From NCBI GenBank assembly GCA_030632725.1, contig DAOVUF010000013.1, positions 1 through 32,027 of the forward strand: a stretch of 32,027 nucleotides of DNA. The letters are read 5' to 3'. The notes beneath the pieces were generated by a model that saw only the letters and a list, made by a program, of their open reading frames with translations, was not told the DNA's origin and searched no databases. Of this stretch, positions 1 to 8,092 are shown piece after piece (positions within the stretch are counted from its first letter, which is position 1; every line of letters starts with the position of its first letter). Origin of the DNA: QNES01 sp023143415. GTDB lineage: Bacteria > Pseudomonadota > Gammaproteobacteria > Beggiatoales > Beggiatoaceae. The position numbers were made by a program, and so were the translations under genes.

Positions 1-29
1 ATTGAACCGTTTTCCTTCCTATTTTTTGT

Positions 30-1115
30 TCAAGGAGGTTCATCAGACCAAAAATATGGCTGATTGTAAAAATTTGATGTCATATTTTTGAAAATGGTGT
101 CGGGAAGTTGCGGTAAAGTTTTACTTGCAGGATTTAGGTGATAGTATATCGCTTTTGGCATGTTTTTTATTGTAGTAAAAATTAAGTTGTGATGAACCAT
201 ATTTCCTTGTTTATCCTCAGTGGTAAGACTTCCTGTTACAAAACAATGAACACTTTCTTTTGTAACAATATTTAATGCATCAATGAGTTTTTCAAACTCG
301 ATGCGCTCTTTTTTAAAAACTTGAGTTGTGTTTTTCTCCACACTATCCTTTTCTAAAATAGCTTTTGAAACGAACCAATCACCCGTCACAGATGTACTGG
401 CTGTAATGGTTTCACCTTCATTTGACAAAAGATAAAACGTATTTTCATTCTTAACAGCGATGATATAAAATTTGCCATTGATTCGTTCTAAATTTTGATT
501 CGATGTACCATTAAGTTTTAAAAACCATTGATGAAAGCCTCTTGATTTCTGATATTCTTGTACGGCCATCTCAATATCACCAAGCGCATAACGAATAATA
601 CCGCTTGCCCCGCGTTCTGTTTGAGCTGCATAAAAAAGTGGGACGCATAAAATAGCCATTACAATTGACCAGAGCAGTTCACCGTTTTCCTTTACTTTTA
701 CCCGATAGTCACCATTTTTCCAAGCTACACAGCGATAACGGCGATTAGGCCACCAAAAGAAAACACCTGTCTTGGTCAACATATCGGCACAGATATGACT
801 GAAGAAACCTGATGCGATGGCGATGGCAATGTGTAATGTCATCTGATCATACCGTACCAAAAAATAGAATGTAATCCATGTAACTATTTGAACTAAAAAG
901 GAATGTGTTATTGAACGATGCCCAAAATGCTCGTGAATCCATTCGCTAAGCCAAGGTAATAATCGCCCTGGTAATGATACTCTGGTGTCGAAATCAGGAA
1001 GAAATGAGGCAAGTCCGGCAACAAACGCACCTATCGGCGAAGCGGGGGAACTCCAGAAGATGCAAGTTGTTAGATAAAATGTTTGGCTAAACGTGAGATG
1101 TGTTGGAGTAATCAT
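30..1115 (-). CDS. YdjM-like membrane-bound metal-dependent hydrolase (DUF457 family) with extra C-terminal domain
   Basis: The N-terminal half (about residues 1-180) carries the DUF457/YdjM pattern: an early His (THLTFS), DFD at 41-43, GHRSITHS at 65-72, and an HICADMLT segment near 107-114 followed by WWPNRRY, set between hydrophobic helices. In this family the conserved His and Asp residues are thought to bind metal at the inner membrane. The true substrate is unknown. Residues 180-361 are soluble and match nothing I recognise; typical family members are shorter, so this is an extended version. The start codon overlaps the stop of the upstream ATPase gene (ATGA), so the two are translationally coupled. 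It is the last gene of a five-gene minus-strand operon that also makes a pseudopilin and a periplasmic protein, which suggests a role at the envelope. The family call is fairly sure; the role is inference. Confidence 0.75.
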   Translation of the reverse strand: MITPTHLTFSQTFYLTTCIFWSSPASPIGAFVAGLASFLPDFDTRVSLPGRLLPWLSEWIHEHFGHRSITHSFLVQIVTWITFYFLVRYDQMTLHIAIAIASGFFSHICADMLTKTGVFFWWPNRRYRCVAWKNGDYRVKVKENGELLWSIVMAILCVPLFYAAQTERGASGIIRYALGDIEMAVQEYQKSRGFHQWFLKLNGTSNQNLERINGKFYIIAVKNENTFYLLSNEGETITASTSVTGDWFVSKAILEKDSVEKNTTQVFKKERIEFEKLIDALNIVTKESVHCFVTGSLTTEDKQGNMVHHNLIFTTIKNMPKAIYYHLNPASKTLPQLPDTIFKNMTSNFYNQPYFWSDEPP

Positions 1116-2107
1116 TTTTTATCAAGAACAGGGCGTAAAAAAAAGGCAATGACCAATAAGATGCCGCTAATTGCACCAATAACAACCCACGTTGTGTCGC
1201 CAATTGTTCTACCTAATGTTCTGAATGCAGCAAGGATTACCAACGATACCATAAATAGTGGGTACATACTAAAATATTGAACGCCATCCCATTCTAATTG
1301 ACGAATCTTATCCTTAGTAATTTTAGGTTGTAATGCTGCTCTTTTTAAAAGTGATTGTATTGCTTTTGGTGAACCACCACAATCACGGGCTATGTGATTC
1401 AAGAAAAGAACGTGAGCTTTTTCTGAATCAAAATTTAATGTTTCATATTTAATATATTTTTCTGCTATTTGAAAACAATGATCAATAGATAATGGTTTTA
1501 AATCTATAATGCTTTGAAAATGTTGTGTCAGGATTTGTAAATGTTCAAGATGCCAATATTTTTTATCAAGAACGGCGATGATTTGGCATTTTTGGAAAAG
1601 CAATTTAAATGCTGCCACATTTCCATCAGTCACACGCTTTAGATTTTCTACAAAGATAATAGGCTTTCGTGCTTGTTTCCCAGCTTGTATTGCATATTCC
1701 TGCTTCCAGTGCAAACTATAAAAAAGTGCTTGGATTAATTGTTCTAAAGCTAAACGACTAAAGTAACGAGAGAGGCGAGTCCAATCTAATTCTCCCGTTC
1801 TACGAAATTCGTTTTGAGTCAAACGAGGCAATTCCGTTTCTATAATCTCCGACGAAAGAAAAAAATTCGTACCATCTTTGTCGTGGTATTCCTTCACCAT
1901 TTCTTTTAAAGCTCTGGCAAATGTAGTATCTAAGAAATTAAGATGAAAATAGCGATAATCAATAGCTAATTCTCGTGCATAAGATAGTAACGTTGCTTTT
2001 CCAAAACCACTGGGAGCTATGATCAATATATTGGCTTCTGTTGCAATAGAGGTGTTAAGTCCTTGCAGTTCCTGATCGCGCCCGATAAGTCCTGTTACTC
2101 TTTCCAT
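1112..2107 (-). CDS. Membrane-anchored AAA-type ATPase
   Basis: The protein begins MERVTGLIGRDQELQ, the usual opening of AAA/ORC-like ATPases. It has a Walker A motif PSGFGKAT at about residues 32-39 and a hydrophobic strand ending in FVEN that is the likely Walker B. After the ATPase region come two hydrophobic helices at the C-terminus, so it probably hangs from the inner membrane with the ATPase in the cytoplasm. The frame is open up to 2164, but that start would overlap the pseudopilin gene by about 50 bases. I chose the ATG at 2107, which follows the upstream stop by a few bases and starts just before the conserved GRDQE. ATPases of this shape occur beside secretion or pilus genes (ExeA/GspA type); here the neighbour is a pseudopilin. 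A role powering or organising an envelope complex is inferred. Confidence 0.75.
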   Translation of the reverse strand: MERVTGLIGRDQELQGLNTSIATEANILIIAPSGFGKATLLSYARELAIDYRYFHLNFLDTTFARALKEMVKEYHDKDGTNFFLSSEIIETELPRLTQNEFRRTGELDWTRLSRYFSRLALEQLIQALFYSLHWKQEYAIQAGKQARKPIIFVENLKRVTDGNVAAFKLLFQKCQIIAVLDKKYWHLEHLQILTQHFQSIIDLKPLSIDHCFQIAEKYIKYETLNFDSEKAHVLFLNHIARDCGGSPKAIQSLLKRAALQPKITKDKIRQLEWDGVQYFSMYPLFMVSLVILAAFRTLGRTIGDTTWVVIGAISGILLVIAFFLRPVLDKK

Positions 2108-2115
2108 TATGGAAA

Positions 2116-2733
2116 CTACTCTGTTTTGATAAGACGTAACTGTAAGATATGGATATTGAGCCAACGTACAGTATCATTGCAAGCCATGTCGGAAAGATGG
2201 GCATCATAAATAAACTGCCCATCATCATCATTGTTCTTTTTATCAGAATCGCATTCTATTCTTTGTCCAACTGACCATATCACAGCTGGGGCATAAACCC
2301 TTTGCATCAAAGGTAGTAGAGCAGTTTCTTCATCCAAATTTTGCTTTATTTCTAATTCGTTAGGCCAAATTTCGTCAGTGATTTTTATAGTAAATTGGCT
2401 ATCTACGGCATATCTAAATTGTTGCCCCCATGCATCAAATCGCCCAATACCTAAATCTTTCCAGGGCAAAAAACCAAATAAGGTATCTGTGTTTTCAGAA
2501 CCATCCGCATTAGTGTTTGCGAATGGAAGCCGTCTATGAATAACAGCAAAACCTAATAACGCATCTTTTATTTCTGCCATTATCTTGGAAGTTTGTGTGT
2601 ATTGTTGAGTTTGTCTGTGCATTTTTAAAGGTGTTATTATGTAATTGGCGAGAAGACCAAGAATGATTAAAGATATAGCCATTTCAATAAGTGTAAAGCC
2701 ATTATAAAGATTTACTGCCCATTGCTTTAACAT
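2116..2733 (-). CDS. Type IV pilin-like (pseudopilin) protein
   Basis: A short leader ending in Gly (MLKQWAVNLYNG) is followed by FTLIEMAISLIILGLLANYI. This is the classic class III signal, with cleavage after Gly12, Glu at +5 and a hydrophobic helix, processed by a prepilin peptidase. The rest resembles minor pseudopilins: a long helix, then a globular part with LLGFAVIHRRLPFANTNADG and GFLPWKDLG, a pattern seen in pilin-like proteins of Gram-negative bacteria. No prepilin peptidase, assembly ATPase or secretin is in the window, so it must use host machinery or act outside a canonical pilus. The start overlaps the end of the upstream TolC-like gene by 32 bases, which supports a single operon. 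Confidence 0.8.
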   Translation of the reverse strand: MLKQWAVNLYNGFTLIEMAISLIILGLLANYIITPLKMHRQTQQYTQTSKIMAEIKDALLGFAVIHRRLPFANTNADGSENTDTLFGFLPWKDLGIGRFDAWGQQFRYAVDSQFTIKITDEIWPNELEIKQNLDEETALLPLMQRVYAPAVIWSVGQRIECDSDKKNNDDDGQFIYDAHLSDMACNDTVRWLNIHILQLRLIKTE

Positions 2734-3421
2734 AGTTTATGATCAATCCTTGTAATTCAATCCAGCGTTCACCACCATAGCCCCTTGAATATTCCTCAAG
2801 CCGCGCCTTTAACTCAATTATTGATAAGTCAGAATTGGCTTCAGCAGTAAGCGAAGCATCTACAAAAGGTACTATATCCACAGAATCTTGTGCACGCCCT
2901 GCTTTAATAGCATCATTGTTATTTTTTTGGGCTCGTTTGAGCAAATCCACGCGCAGTCGATGAATTCTTATTTGTGAATCCATTTTCTGCTTTAAAATCC
3001 GCAACTCACGCATATTGGCGAGAAAGGATTTTTTTAAGTTGTCTTGCGATTCGTAATAGGCTGTTAAGGCAGTCGCCTTATCCTTGTCTGTTTGTGTTAC
3101 ACCACCCAAAAGGGGGTAGGTTGCCGTAATAACGCCTCTTTGGTCAAATCCTGGAGCGAACTCTTGTGTTTGCTTTTCAGAATACCCAGCGGCTAATTTA
3201 ACATCAACACTGAGATTTGATGATTGGATGTTGAGACCCAACAACTTCTGTTTTCCAATAATCGTTTGCGATTGTTCGTAAACGATTGAAAGTGCCTGGT
3301 TGAAAATGCTATAATCGCTTTGCTGCAAAGAGGGAGCGGATATTGTTGTTGGTGTAACAGTCTCAGCTAAACTGCTTGAAATGAGAAACAAGAAAAGAAG
3401 TGGCCAAGATTGTATTTTCAT
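2702..3421 (-). CDS. Exported coiled-coil protein resembling half of a TolC-type outer membrane factor
   Basis: The N-terminus MKIQSWPLLFLFLISSSLAE is a clear cleavable signal peptide, so the product is periplasmic or outer-membrane associated. The mature part has a TolC-like layout: a helix (NQALSIVYEQSQTIIGKQ), a short beta-like stretch with NLSVDVKLAAGYSE and GVITATYPLLGG, then long amphipathic helices (about residues 120-215). True TolC family proteins are about 420-480 residues with two such repeats. This one has about one, so it is a half-size variant or a convergent look-alike. The start overlaps the stop of the upstream gene (ATGA, 3418-3421). Its place beside the pseudopilin and ATPase suggests a shared envelope complex. 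The TolC resemblance is by eye only. Confidence 0.5.
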   Translation of the reverse strand: MKIQSWPLLFLFLISSSLAETVTPTTISAPSLQQSDYSIFNQALSIVYEQSQTIIGKQKLLGLNIQSSNLSVDVKLAAGYSEKQTQEFAPGFDQRGVITATYPLLGGVTQTDKDKATALTAYYESQDNLKKSFLANMRELRILKQKMDSQIRIHRLRVDLLKRAQKNNNDAIKAGRAQDSVDIVPFVDASLTAEANSDLSIIELKARLEEYSRGYGGERWIELQGLIINYVKAMGSKSL

Positions 3422-3792
3422 ACATTCTCCGTTTTAATGATGGCATTTAAGTCTGCTATAATTTCCAAGCAATGGGCATTCACATACATTAATATTCCAC
3501 CCACTGAACCAGTGCCGTCTCTTTTTCCGTAAATGGAAGCACGTTCGTCTTCCACAGGGAAGTCTTGGATGGAGAGCGTTAATTCAATATTTCCGTTCTG
3601 CGACACAGTAATCTTTTTTATTAAGCAGGGAAACGTGGGAATTGAAACAGGTTCTGTTTCTTTGTAACGAGTTAATTCCTTTTTCTTTTTAATATCAGCA
3701 GCCGCATCCGAAAGTTGCATTTTTTCACGTTCTGATTCTGTCAATTTTGCACTGACAGGTTTTGCAAAAAAAGCTGGAGGGTTGGTACTCAT
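3418..3792 (-). CDS. Small hypothetical protein, first gene of the envelope operon
   Basis: I do not recognise this 124-residue protein. It has a charged N-terminal half (KLTESEREKMQLSDAAADI and a run of lysines) and a beta-rich C-terminal half with ITVSQNGNIELTLSIQDFP and GGILMYVNAHCLEII. No signal peptide or membrane helix is seen, so it is probably cytosolic. A good ribosome binding site (AGGA at 3799-3802, six bases from the start) supports the ATG at 3792. The site lies inside the divergent XRE gene, whose ATG is one base away. It is coupled to the downstream exported protein by an ATGA overlap. Confidence 0.6.
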   Translation of the reverse strand: MSTNPPAFFAKPVSAKLTESEREKMQLSDAAADIKKKKELTRYKETEPVSIPTFPCLIKKITVSQNGNIELTLSIQDFPVEDERASIYGKRDGTGSVGGILMYVNAHCLEIIADLNAIIKTENV

Positions 3793-3793
3793 T

Positions 3794-4255
3794 ATGATTC
3801 CTAAAATACAAGTTGTTAAATCAAAGAAAGAAGGTCGTAAAAGTTATAAGCGAGTCGTCTCGAATCCCAAAAGAAAGGCAGCTTACCTAAAAATATTGGC
3901 TGCAAAAAAAAATGAAAAACCATTAAACAATAATTTCGCTTTCACTTATTACACGCCCATGTCAAAAGAGCAATTTCAAGATATACGTGTTGAAATTGGA
4001 TTGACGCAAGCCGAACTGGGCGCAGTAATGAATATGTCACGCCACGTTATTATGCGCTATGAACGTGGAACAAAATTTATATCCCGTTCTGCGCATTTGA
4101 AAATTCTTATTATAAAGTTACTTTCTGAAATAAACGAACATATTCGTTCAGAAATTCGATTAAGCGAATATGATATTCCTGTTGAATATGTTCCTCGATT
4201 GCGGACAGTGCATTTGTTTAAAACGCAATTAGAGGATATTTTGGGTCAATGTTAG
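3794..4255 (+). CDS. XRE-family transcriptional regulator
   Basis: The C-terminal half holds a helix-turn-helix of the Cro/XRE type: QDIRVEIGLTQAELGAVMNM followed by SRHVIMRYERG, where TQAELG is helix 2 and the next segment the recognition helix. The N-terminal 45 residues are basic and unstructured-looking. The frame opens with a TTG at 3782, but the ATG at 3794 is the natural start; a GGAGG at 3776-3780 lies somewhat far from it. The gene diverges from the five-gene operon with a gap of only one base between start codons, so each promoter must lie within the other gene or much of the regulation is shared. It probably controls itself and the divergent operon. This is inference from position. 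Confidence 0.75.
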   Translation: MIPKIQVVKSKKEGRKSYKRVVSNPKRKAAYLKILAAKKNEKPLNNNFAFTYYTPMSKEQFQDIRVEIGLTQAELGAVMNMSRHVIMRYERGTKFISRSAHLKILIIKLLSEINEHIRSEIRLSEYDIPVEYVPRLRTVHLFKTQLEDILGQC

Positions 4256-4312
4256 TAAGTTAATATTGTTACAATATTATTCTATTACATTCATTGTAAC
4301 AATATTAACTTA
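4256..4312. terminator. 20-bp perfect inverted repeat between convergent genes
   Basis: The arms at 4256-4275 and 4293-4312 are perfect complements with a 17-base loop. They fill exactly the gap between the stop of the XRE gene and the stop of the helicase gene. This could be a bidirectional terminator, although there is no long T-run. Each arm contains TGTTACAA/TTGTAACA, the same inverted motif found in front of the coiled-coil gene and near 21060, so it may also be a protein binding site. Confidence 0.6.
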
Positions 4313-6049
4313 TTATTCGTTTAATTGCAAGATACCAGATATGTCACACAAGAGAATATCGTTTTTGACAAGGTCATCTATGGTCGTAGGAATTGTTGTC
4401 ATTGTGTGTCGTTCCCCATTGTTAGGGTCACTTAAAATGCGTGTTATAACAGCACCTTCGTCAATTAATTCATTAGCTTCTTCCAATTCCATAATGGCCT
4501 TGACAATATCATTATGGTGAGGTTTGATAATCCATTCACAATCTGGAATATGTTCGTCAGATGGAATATAGGGTTGTTGATACGATTGGATTGTCGGTAA
4601 TTTCTTTATAGTTTCAACACGTTCTCCATAAGAAAGTGTTGAAATAATCGCGTTTTCAACAGGCTTCCAAATTCCTTTTGTTTCATCTTTTAGTTCAATT
4701 AATCCCTCATTCTTCATACGGCTTAGACATTTTCGGACAGTGTCAGATTTCTTTTCAAGTTCTACAGCAATTCGTTTAGCTGTATTGATTCCAGAATCAA
4801 TGCAGTTCATAACAGTTTTCTTGACACCATTTGCAGAGTTTGGACTTTCTGTGATTTTAAATCCTTGATCGTTAAATTCGCATCTAAATGGCTCGACAGC
4901 TTCCCCAGGTGCAAGATTGCGATGCTTTTCAAACGAACCGTCAATAATGTGTGTGCTGTTTCCCAATAGTTCTGTTTCTGGTTTTTCCAACTTTATAACA
5001 ATTTCTGCCGTTTTAATAATATCGTTTGTCCCAAAAAACTTGCCTTCCCGATTAGCGTGGTGAATAAGAATAGCACTAACATTCTTATTTTTGAGTTTGA
5101 GCAACCAGTTCTTCGCACTTGTCCATTCATTTTGTTTCACCTGGTCAAAAGCAAACAGTGCACTAATATTGTCAAAGATGACAAATTCAATTTGCTCATC
5201 TTCAATAATTTGGTCAAAATAGCTTTGCCATCTCTTTTGCATCAAGTCCACTGTTTCATTTGCTTCCTCAAGTGTAGAAACAATTTTCACATTTCCAACA
5301 TCTTTCAATCCGAGTATATCTAATGTGTTTTTATAACGCCCTTGCAAAGCGTTCAATGGCATTTCGCCATCAATTATGAGAACACGTCGGGCTTTAGGAC
5401 AATCCCATTTCAAGGCTTGCCCACCTAAACCAACGCCAAGTGCTAACTCAGTCGCAAAATGCGTTTTCCCAACCCCGGGTTCCGAGAAGATCAGCATTTG
5501 TTCGCCAGTGCATAAAATCGGATTAATGACTACTTCTGCTTGTGGTATGTCCGCTTCCACTAATTCACCGATGGTGCGAACTTTCATTGAATTTTCTGAA
5601 GTGATTTCGCGGTTATAGACAGCGCAGAATTGTGTTATTTTATCGTTTACTTCGTTTGCTTTATCGAAATTCCCTAGAGTGATAAAACTAATGTATTCTT
5701 GAGCAAGTTTTATTTGTTCACGTTGAAAAGCGTATTTCCGAACAATCCTTGAATAAGCAACAACATTTGATGAATTTGGTGTTTGATTGACGAGTTTACC
5801 TATATATTCGCCACCACCAACGGCTTTGAGTTGATGTTGCTCATTTAGATATTCAGTTAATGTGATAGGATCGAACGGCGTATTAGATTCTTTTAAGGCA
5901 ATTAAAGCCCTAAATATCTTTCGATGCCTGTCTGCATGAAAATGTTCAGACGCGATGATTTTTAAAACTTCATTGTAATCCGCATCGTTGAGCATTAAAC
6001 CGCCGATAACAGATTGTTCAGCTTCTTTTGAATAGTTTTTTTTATCCAT
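4313..6049 (-). CDS. Replicative helicase: DnaB N-terminal domain joined to a RepA-like hexameric ATPase (AAA_25)
   Basis: Residues 5-110 match the DnaB N-terminal domain (EAEQSVIGGLMLN, DRHRKIFRAL, ITLTEYLNEQ, VGGGEYIGKLVNQTP). From about 175 a RecA-fold core of the RSF1010 RepA type follows: Walker A PGVGKT (191-196), a LIIDGEMP strand, Walker B FVIFDN (289-294) and the late motif HHANREGKFFGTNDI. The last 150 residues contain a winged-helix-like segment (KRIAVELEKKSDTVRKCLSRMKN is trimmed here to its core KKSDTVRKCL). RepA-type helicases normally lack the DnaB_N domain, which mediates primase and loader contacts, so this fusion may load differently. It is expected to unwind DNA at the element's origin. 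The start at 6049 is the first Met and matches the DnaB family start. It converges with the XRE gene across an inverted repeat. Confidence 0.8.
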   Translation of the reverse strand: MDKKNYSKEAEQSVIGGLMLNDADYNEVLKIIASEHFHADRHRKIFRALIALKESNTPFDPITLTEYLNEQHQLKAVGGGEYIGKLVNQTPNSSNVVAYSRIVRKYAFQREQIKLAQEYISFITLGNFDKANEVNDKITQFCAVYNREITSENSMKVRTIGELVEADIPQAEVVINPILCTGEQMLIFSEPGVGKTHFATELALGVGLGGQALKWDCPKARRVLIIDGEMPLNALQGRYKNTLDILGLKDVGNVKIVSTLEEANETVDLMQKRWQSYFDQIIEDEQIEFVIFDNISALFAFDQVKQNEWTSAKNWLLKLKNKNVSAILIHHANREGKFFGTNDIIKTAEIVIKLEKPETELLGNSTHIIDGSFEKHRNLAPGEAVEPFRCEFNDQGFKITESPNSANGVKKTVMNCIDSGINTAKRIAVELEKKSDTVRKCLSRMKNEGLIELKDETKGIWKPVENAIISTLSYGERVETIKKLPTIQSYQQPYIPSDEHIPDCEWIIKPHHNDIVKAIMELEEANELIDEGAVITRILSDPNNGERHTMTTIPTTIDDLVKNDILLCDISGILQLNE

Positions 6050-6095
6050 TTTCGACTAAGCCTCGAAACCTTCCAAAAAAAATAATCAAAAAAAG

Positions 6096-6123
6096 TTGAT
6101 TTCTTTTTCAAAAAGAGTATAAT
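6096..6123 (+). promoter_or_regulatory. Predicted sigma-70 promoter for a small RNA
   Basis: TTGATT at 6096-6101 and TATAAT at 6118-6123 are separated by 16 bases. It reads rightward, away from the helicase gene. No open reading frame follows until the XRE gene at 6417, and a terminator intervenes at 6246-6276. Confidence 0.5.
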
Positions 6124-6129
6124 TATCAA

Positions 6130-6276
6130 CATAATTATTTTGTATTGATAAGGCTTCATTTACAGATTGAATTTTTTTCGAGTGGTGTCCTAAAACTTTC
6201 AAATTAAATATTTTTATCTGTACAAGGTAATTTGAAAATTCTTAGAAAGCTGGCATATCTTGTCAGCTTTTTTTTT
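6130..6276 (+). ncRNA. Predicted small RNA of about 145 nt with intrinsic terminator
   Basis: A promoter at 6096-6123 is followed by no coding frame and then by a strong rho-independent terminator. In the terminator, arms 6246-6255 and 6261-6270 pair at nine of ten positions and run into nine T residues. Inside the putative transcript, TTCAAATTA and TAATTTGAA form another hairpin. It lies divergently just upstream of the helicase gene. Plasmid replication genes often sit beside small regulatory RNAs, but this one is not antisense to the annotated helicase coding region, so its target is unknown. The 310-base gap 6050-6362 otherwise holds only AT-rich sequence. Confidence 0.5.
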
Positions 6277-6416
6277 GCGCCAATAATAAAGTACAATATT
6301 TTATACCTAAAGTCAATACTTATACTTTTATTGTTAATGCCTTATAATTATTCTTAAAATGCTTGATGATACGACTTTTGCGTGTTTCAATAGGAGCTTT
6401 ATTTGAGAATTTTCTT

Positions 6417-6746
6417 ATGACGACTCACGCAAAAAGATTCCGACAGGAGCGTAATCGTTTAGGCATGACGCAAAAAGAATTAGCACAAAAAATAAATGTT
6501 CATGCACAAACGATCAAAAATTATGAACTTGGTTCTCTTGATAACTCACCAATTACCAATATGATAAAAGAGGGTATGGATATTTATTATATTTTTCTTG
6601 GTGTTAGAACACCACTACCTTGTTTGAATTTTCTTCTTCAGGCTGTTGAAGGAGGAAAAATTGATAAGGTAAATTACGCAATTGATACAATTCAACAAAA
6701 CCTTGAATTTATAGCAGAGGAAGCCAAGAAGTATCAATCCACATAG
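6417..6746 (+). CDS. XRE-family (Cro/CI-like) transcriptional regulator
   Basis: An N-terminal helix-turn-helix is plain: KRFRQERNRLGMTQKELAQK followed by INVHAQTIKNYELG, with TQKELAQK as helix 2 and HAQTIKNYE as the recognition helix. The C-terminal 60 residues are a helical tail, as in short repressors that dimerise. The frame extends upstream to 6363, but the ATG at 6417 places the domain at the N-terminus as is normal, so I use it; no strong ribosome site separates the two. The 3' end overlaps the convergent coiled-coil gene by 13 bases. It is a candidate to bind the TGTTACAA sites. Confidence 0.75.
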   Translation: MTTHAKRFRQERNRLGMTQKELAQKINVHAQTIKNYELGSLDNSPITNMIKEGMDIYYIFLGVRTPLPCLNFLLQAVEGGKIDKVNYAIDTIQQNLEFIAEEAKKYQST

Positions 6747-8026
6747 CCCAATTTCTCTAGTAAGCATTTAGACTTATCCCAACTGAGACCCCGCCCTTTT
6801 TTCGCTTTTGGCCAAATCTCATCAGCGAGTTCACTATATAAACTCATTTCGCTGATGAGAGAAGCGTTTTCTTGTGTTAAAAATACCACGTCCTTATTTT
6901 TAACTGCACCTTTATTTAGATCAAAACAAATGTCATAACCCAAGATAATTTGTTCTTGGTGGATAATTTGGGCTTTTAATTTTCCTTCTGCTGCAAAGTG
7001 TGTGTTGATATTTCCAATCACAGTTTGTTGTTGAATTTTGTTGGACTCTTCCAATTTTTCAATATAAGTTAAACCTTCATTGTTGAGTTCTCCTATATCA
7101 CACTCAACCATTATTTCCATATTATCAATTGTCTTCGCCAATTCCTCTTCTGCATCTTTGATTTCTTTCCTCAATTTATGCAATTCACTTTCAGCTTTGT
7201 TTAATTCCTTTCTGAGGGAAGTCGATAATAAACGCTCGCCTTGAAGATCGTGCGTTTTCATTTTAAGCTCACCTTGAATTGCTTCTAAATTCCCTTCTAA
7301 TACCACATTTTCTGAAATGAGCGCGTCAACTTGTATATCAAGTTCTTTATTTGCCCCCTTGCATTGTTGTTCTGCCTGCTCTAGAGCACATTCATAATCC
7401 TGCACCATTTCATGAATTTTCCCTTCGTAGCTATCACGGCATTCCTTCAGTTCACTTTTCAATTCTTGAATCCCTTCCCTTGCCGTATCCAATTCATTTT
7501 CAGCTTTTTTCAAATCACGCACTGCTTCGCCGCGTAGTTCAACTGCATTTCGTGCCAAAATCTTTTCTGTTTCTAACTTCTTTTCTAATCCTTCCAATTT
7601 TAATGCGATCTGACTATGCTTCTCATCATTACTCTGGTTGTTGTGATAGAAACCGCCTTTCTTTTCAACCAAAGCTTCAGTTGCAGCTATGAAGACAAGT
7701 CGTTCACGCTCTTTAGCTGCTTCACTTTCTTCTGCTACTTTTTTGAGGACGGCATTATCCTCGGTGAGATGCGTATTCTCTTTTTTTAAGTGAACGTTTC
7801 TTTGCTTTACCTGCTCGTATTCAATTTGTGTGATAGGAATTTCGTCAGGCTCTTGGCTAACTTGCCCCCAAAGCATATAGGACGCTTCGATAATTTTAAT
7901 GCCTCTATCTTTGGCGAGTTTTTGAACCTGTTCATAAATTTTAGCGGGTACGCGCATTGTGTAATTTTTTTCGCCCATGCCCGTTTTCTGGTCTTTGAAA
8001 GCGGGTTTTCGTCCTATTTTACTCAT
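6734..8026 (-). CDS. DNA-binding coiled-coil protein, KfrA-like architecture
   Basis: The first 60 residues look like a ribbon-helix-helix or similar DNA-binding head (NYTMRVPAKIYEQVQKLAKD, with basic residues before it). Residues 75-350 are an almost unbroken coiled coil rich in Glu, Lys and Leu, and the last 60 residues form a short tail. Plasmid KfrA proteins have the same plan, a DNA-binding head with a long coiled coil, and autoregulate their promoter while helping plasmid partition; their head is a winged helix, so homology is not claimed. A GAGG ribosome site precedes the ATG. The promoter (8064-8092) has an inverted TGTTACAA site over its -10, which fits self-repression. A role in replicon organisation is inferred. 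Confidence 0.65.
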   Translation of the reverse strand: MSKIGRKPAFKDQKTGMGEKNYTMRVPAKIYEQVQKLAKDRGIKIIEASYMLWGQVSQEPDEIPITQIEYEQVKQRNVHLKKENTHLTEDNAVLKKVAEESEAAKERERLVFIAATEALVEKKGGFYHNNQSNDEKHSQIALKLEGLEKKLETEKILARNAVELRGEAVRDLKKAENELDTAREGIQELKSELKECRDSYEGKIHEMVQDYECALEQAEQQCKGANKELDIQVDALISENVVLEGNLEAIQGELKMKTHDLQGERLLSTSLRKELNKAESELHKLRKEIKDAEEELAKTIDNMEIMVECDIGELNNEGLTYIEKLEESNKIQQQTVIGNINTHFAAEGKLKAQIIHQEQIILGYDICFDLNKGAVKNKDVVFLTQENASLISEMSLYSELADEIWPKAKKGRGLSWDKSKCLLEKLGYVD

Positions 8027-8039
8027 GGCAGCCTCATAT

Positions 8040-8092
8040 TGTTACAAATAAATAATTGGGCGTATTGTAACAGTATAGAAACGTAATGTCAA
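8040..8092 (-). promoter_or_regulatory. Promoter and inverted-repeat operator of the coiled-coil gene
   Basis: Read on the minus strand, TTGACA (8087-8092) and TACAAT (8064-8069) are separated by 17 bases, which is close to consensus. Inverted halves TGTTACAA (8040-8047) and TTGTAACA (8065-8072) flank the start region, the second overlapping the -10. A repressor binding both would block transcription. The rest of the 650-base gap 8027-8677 holds no coding frame I can support, only AT-rich sequence and the rightward promoter at 8565. Confidence 0.65.

Noticed and set aside
30..3792. Complete type II secretion or type IV pilus locus
   Set aside because: Only one pseudopilin is present; there is no GspE/PilB ATPase, no secretin, no platform protein and no prepilin peptidase in the window.
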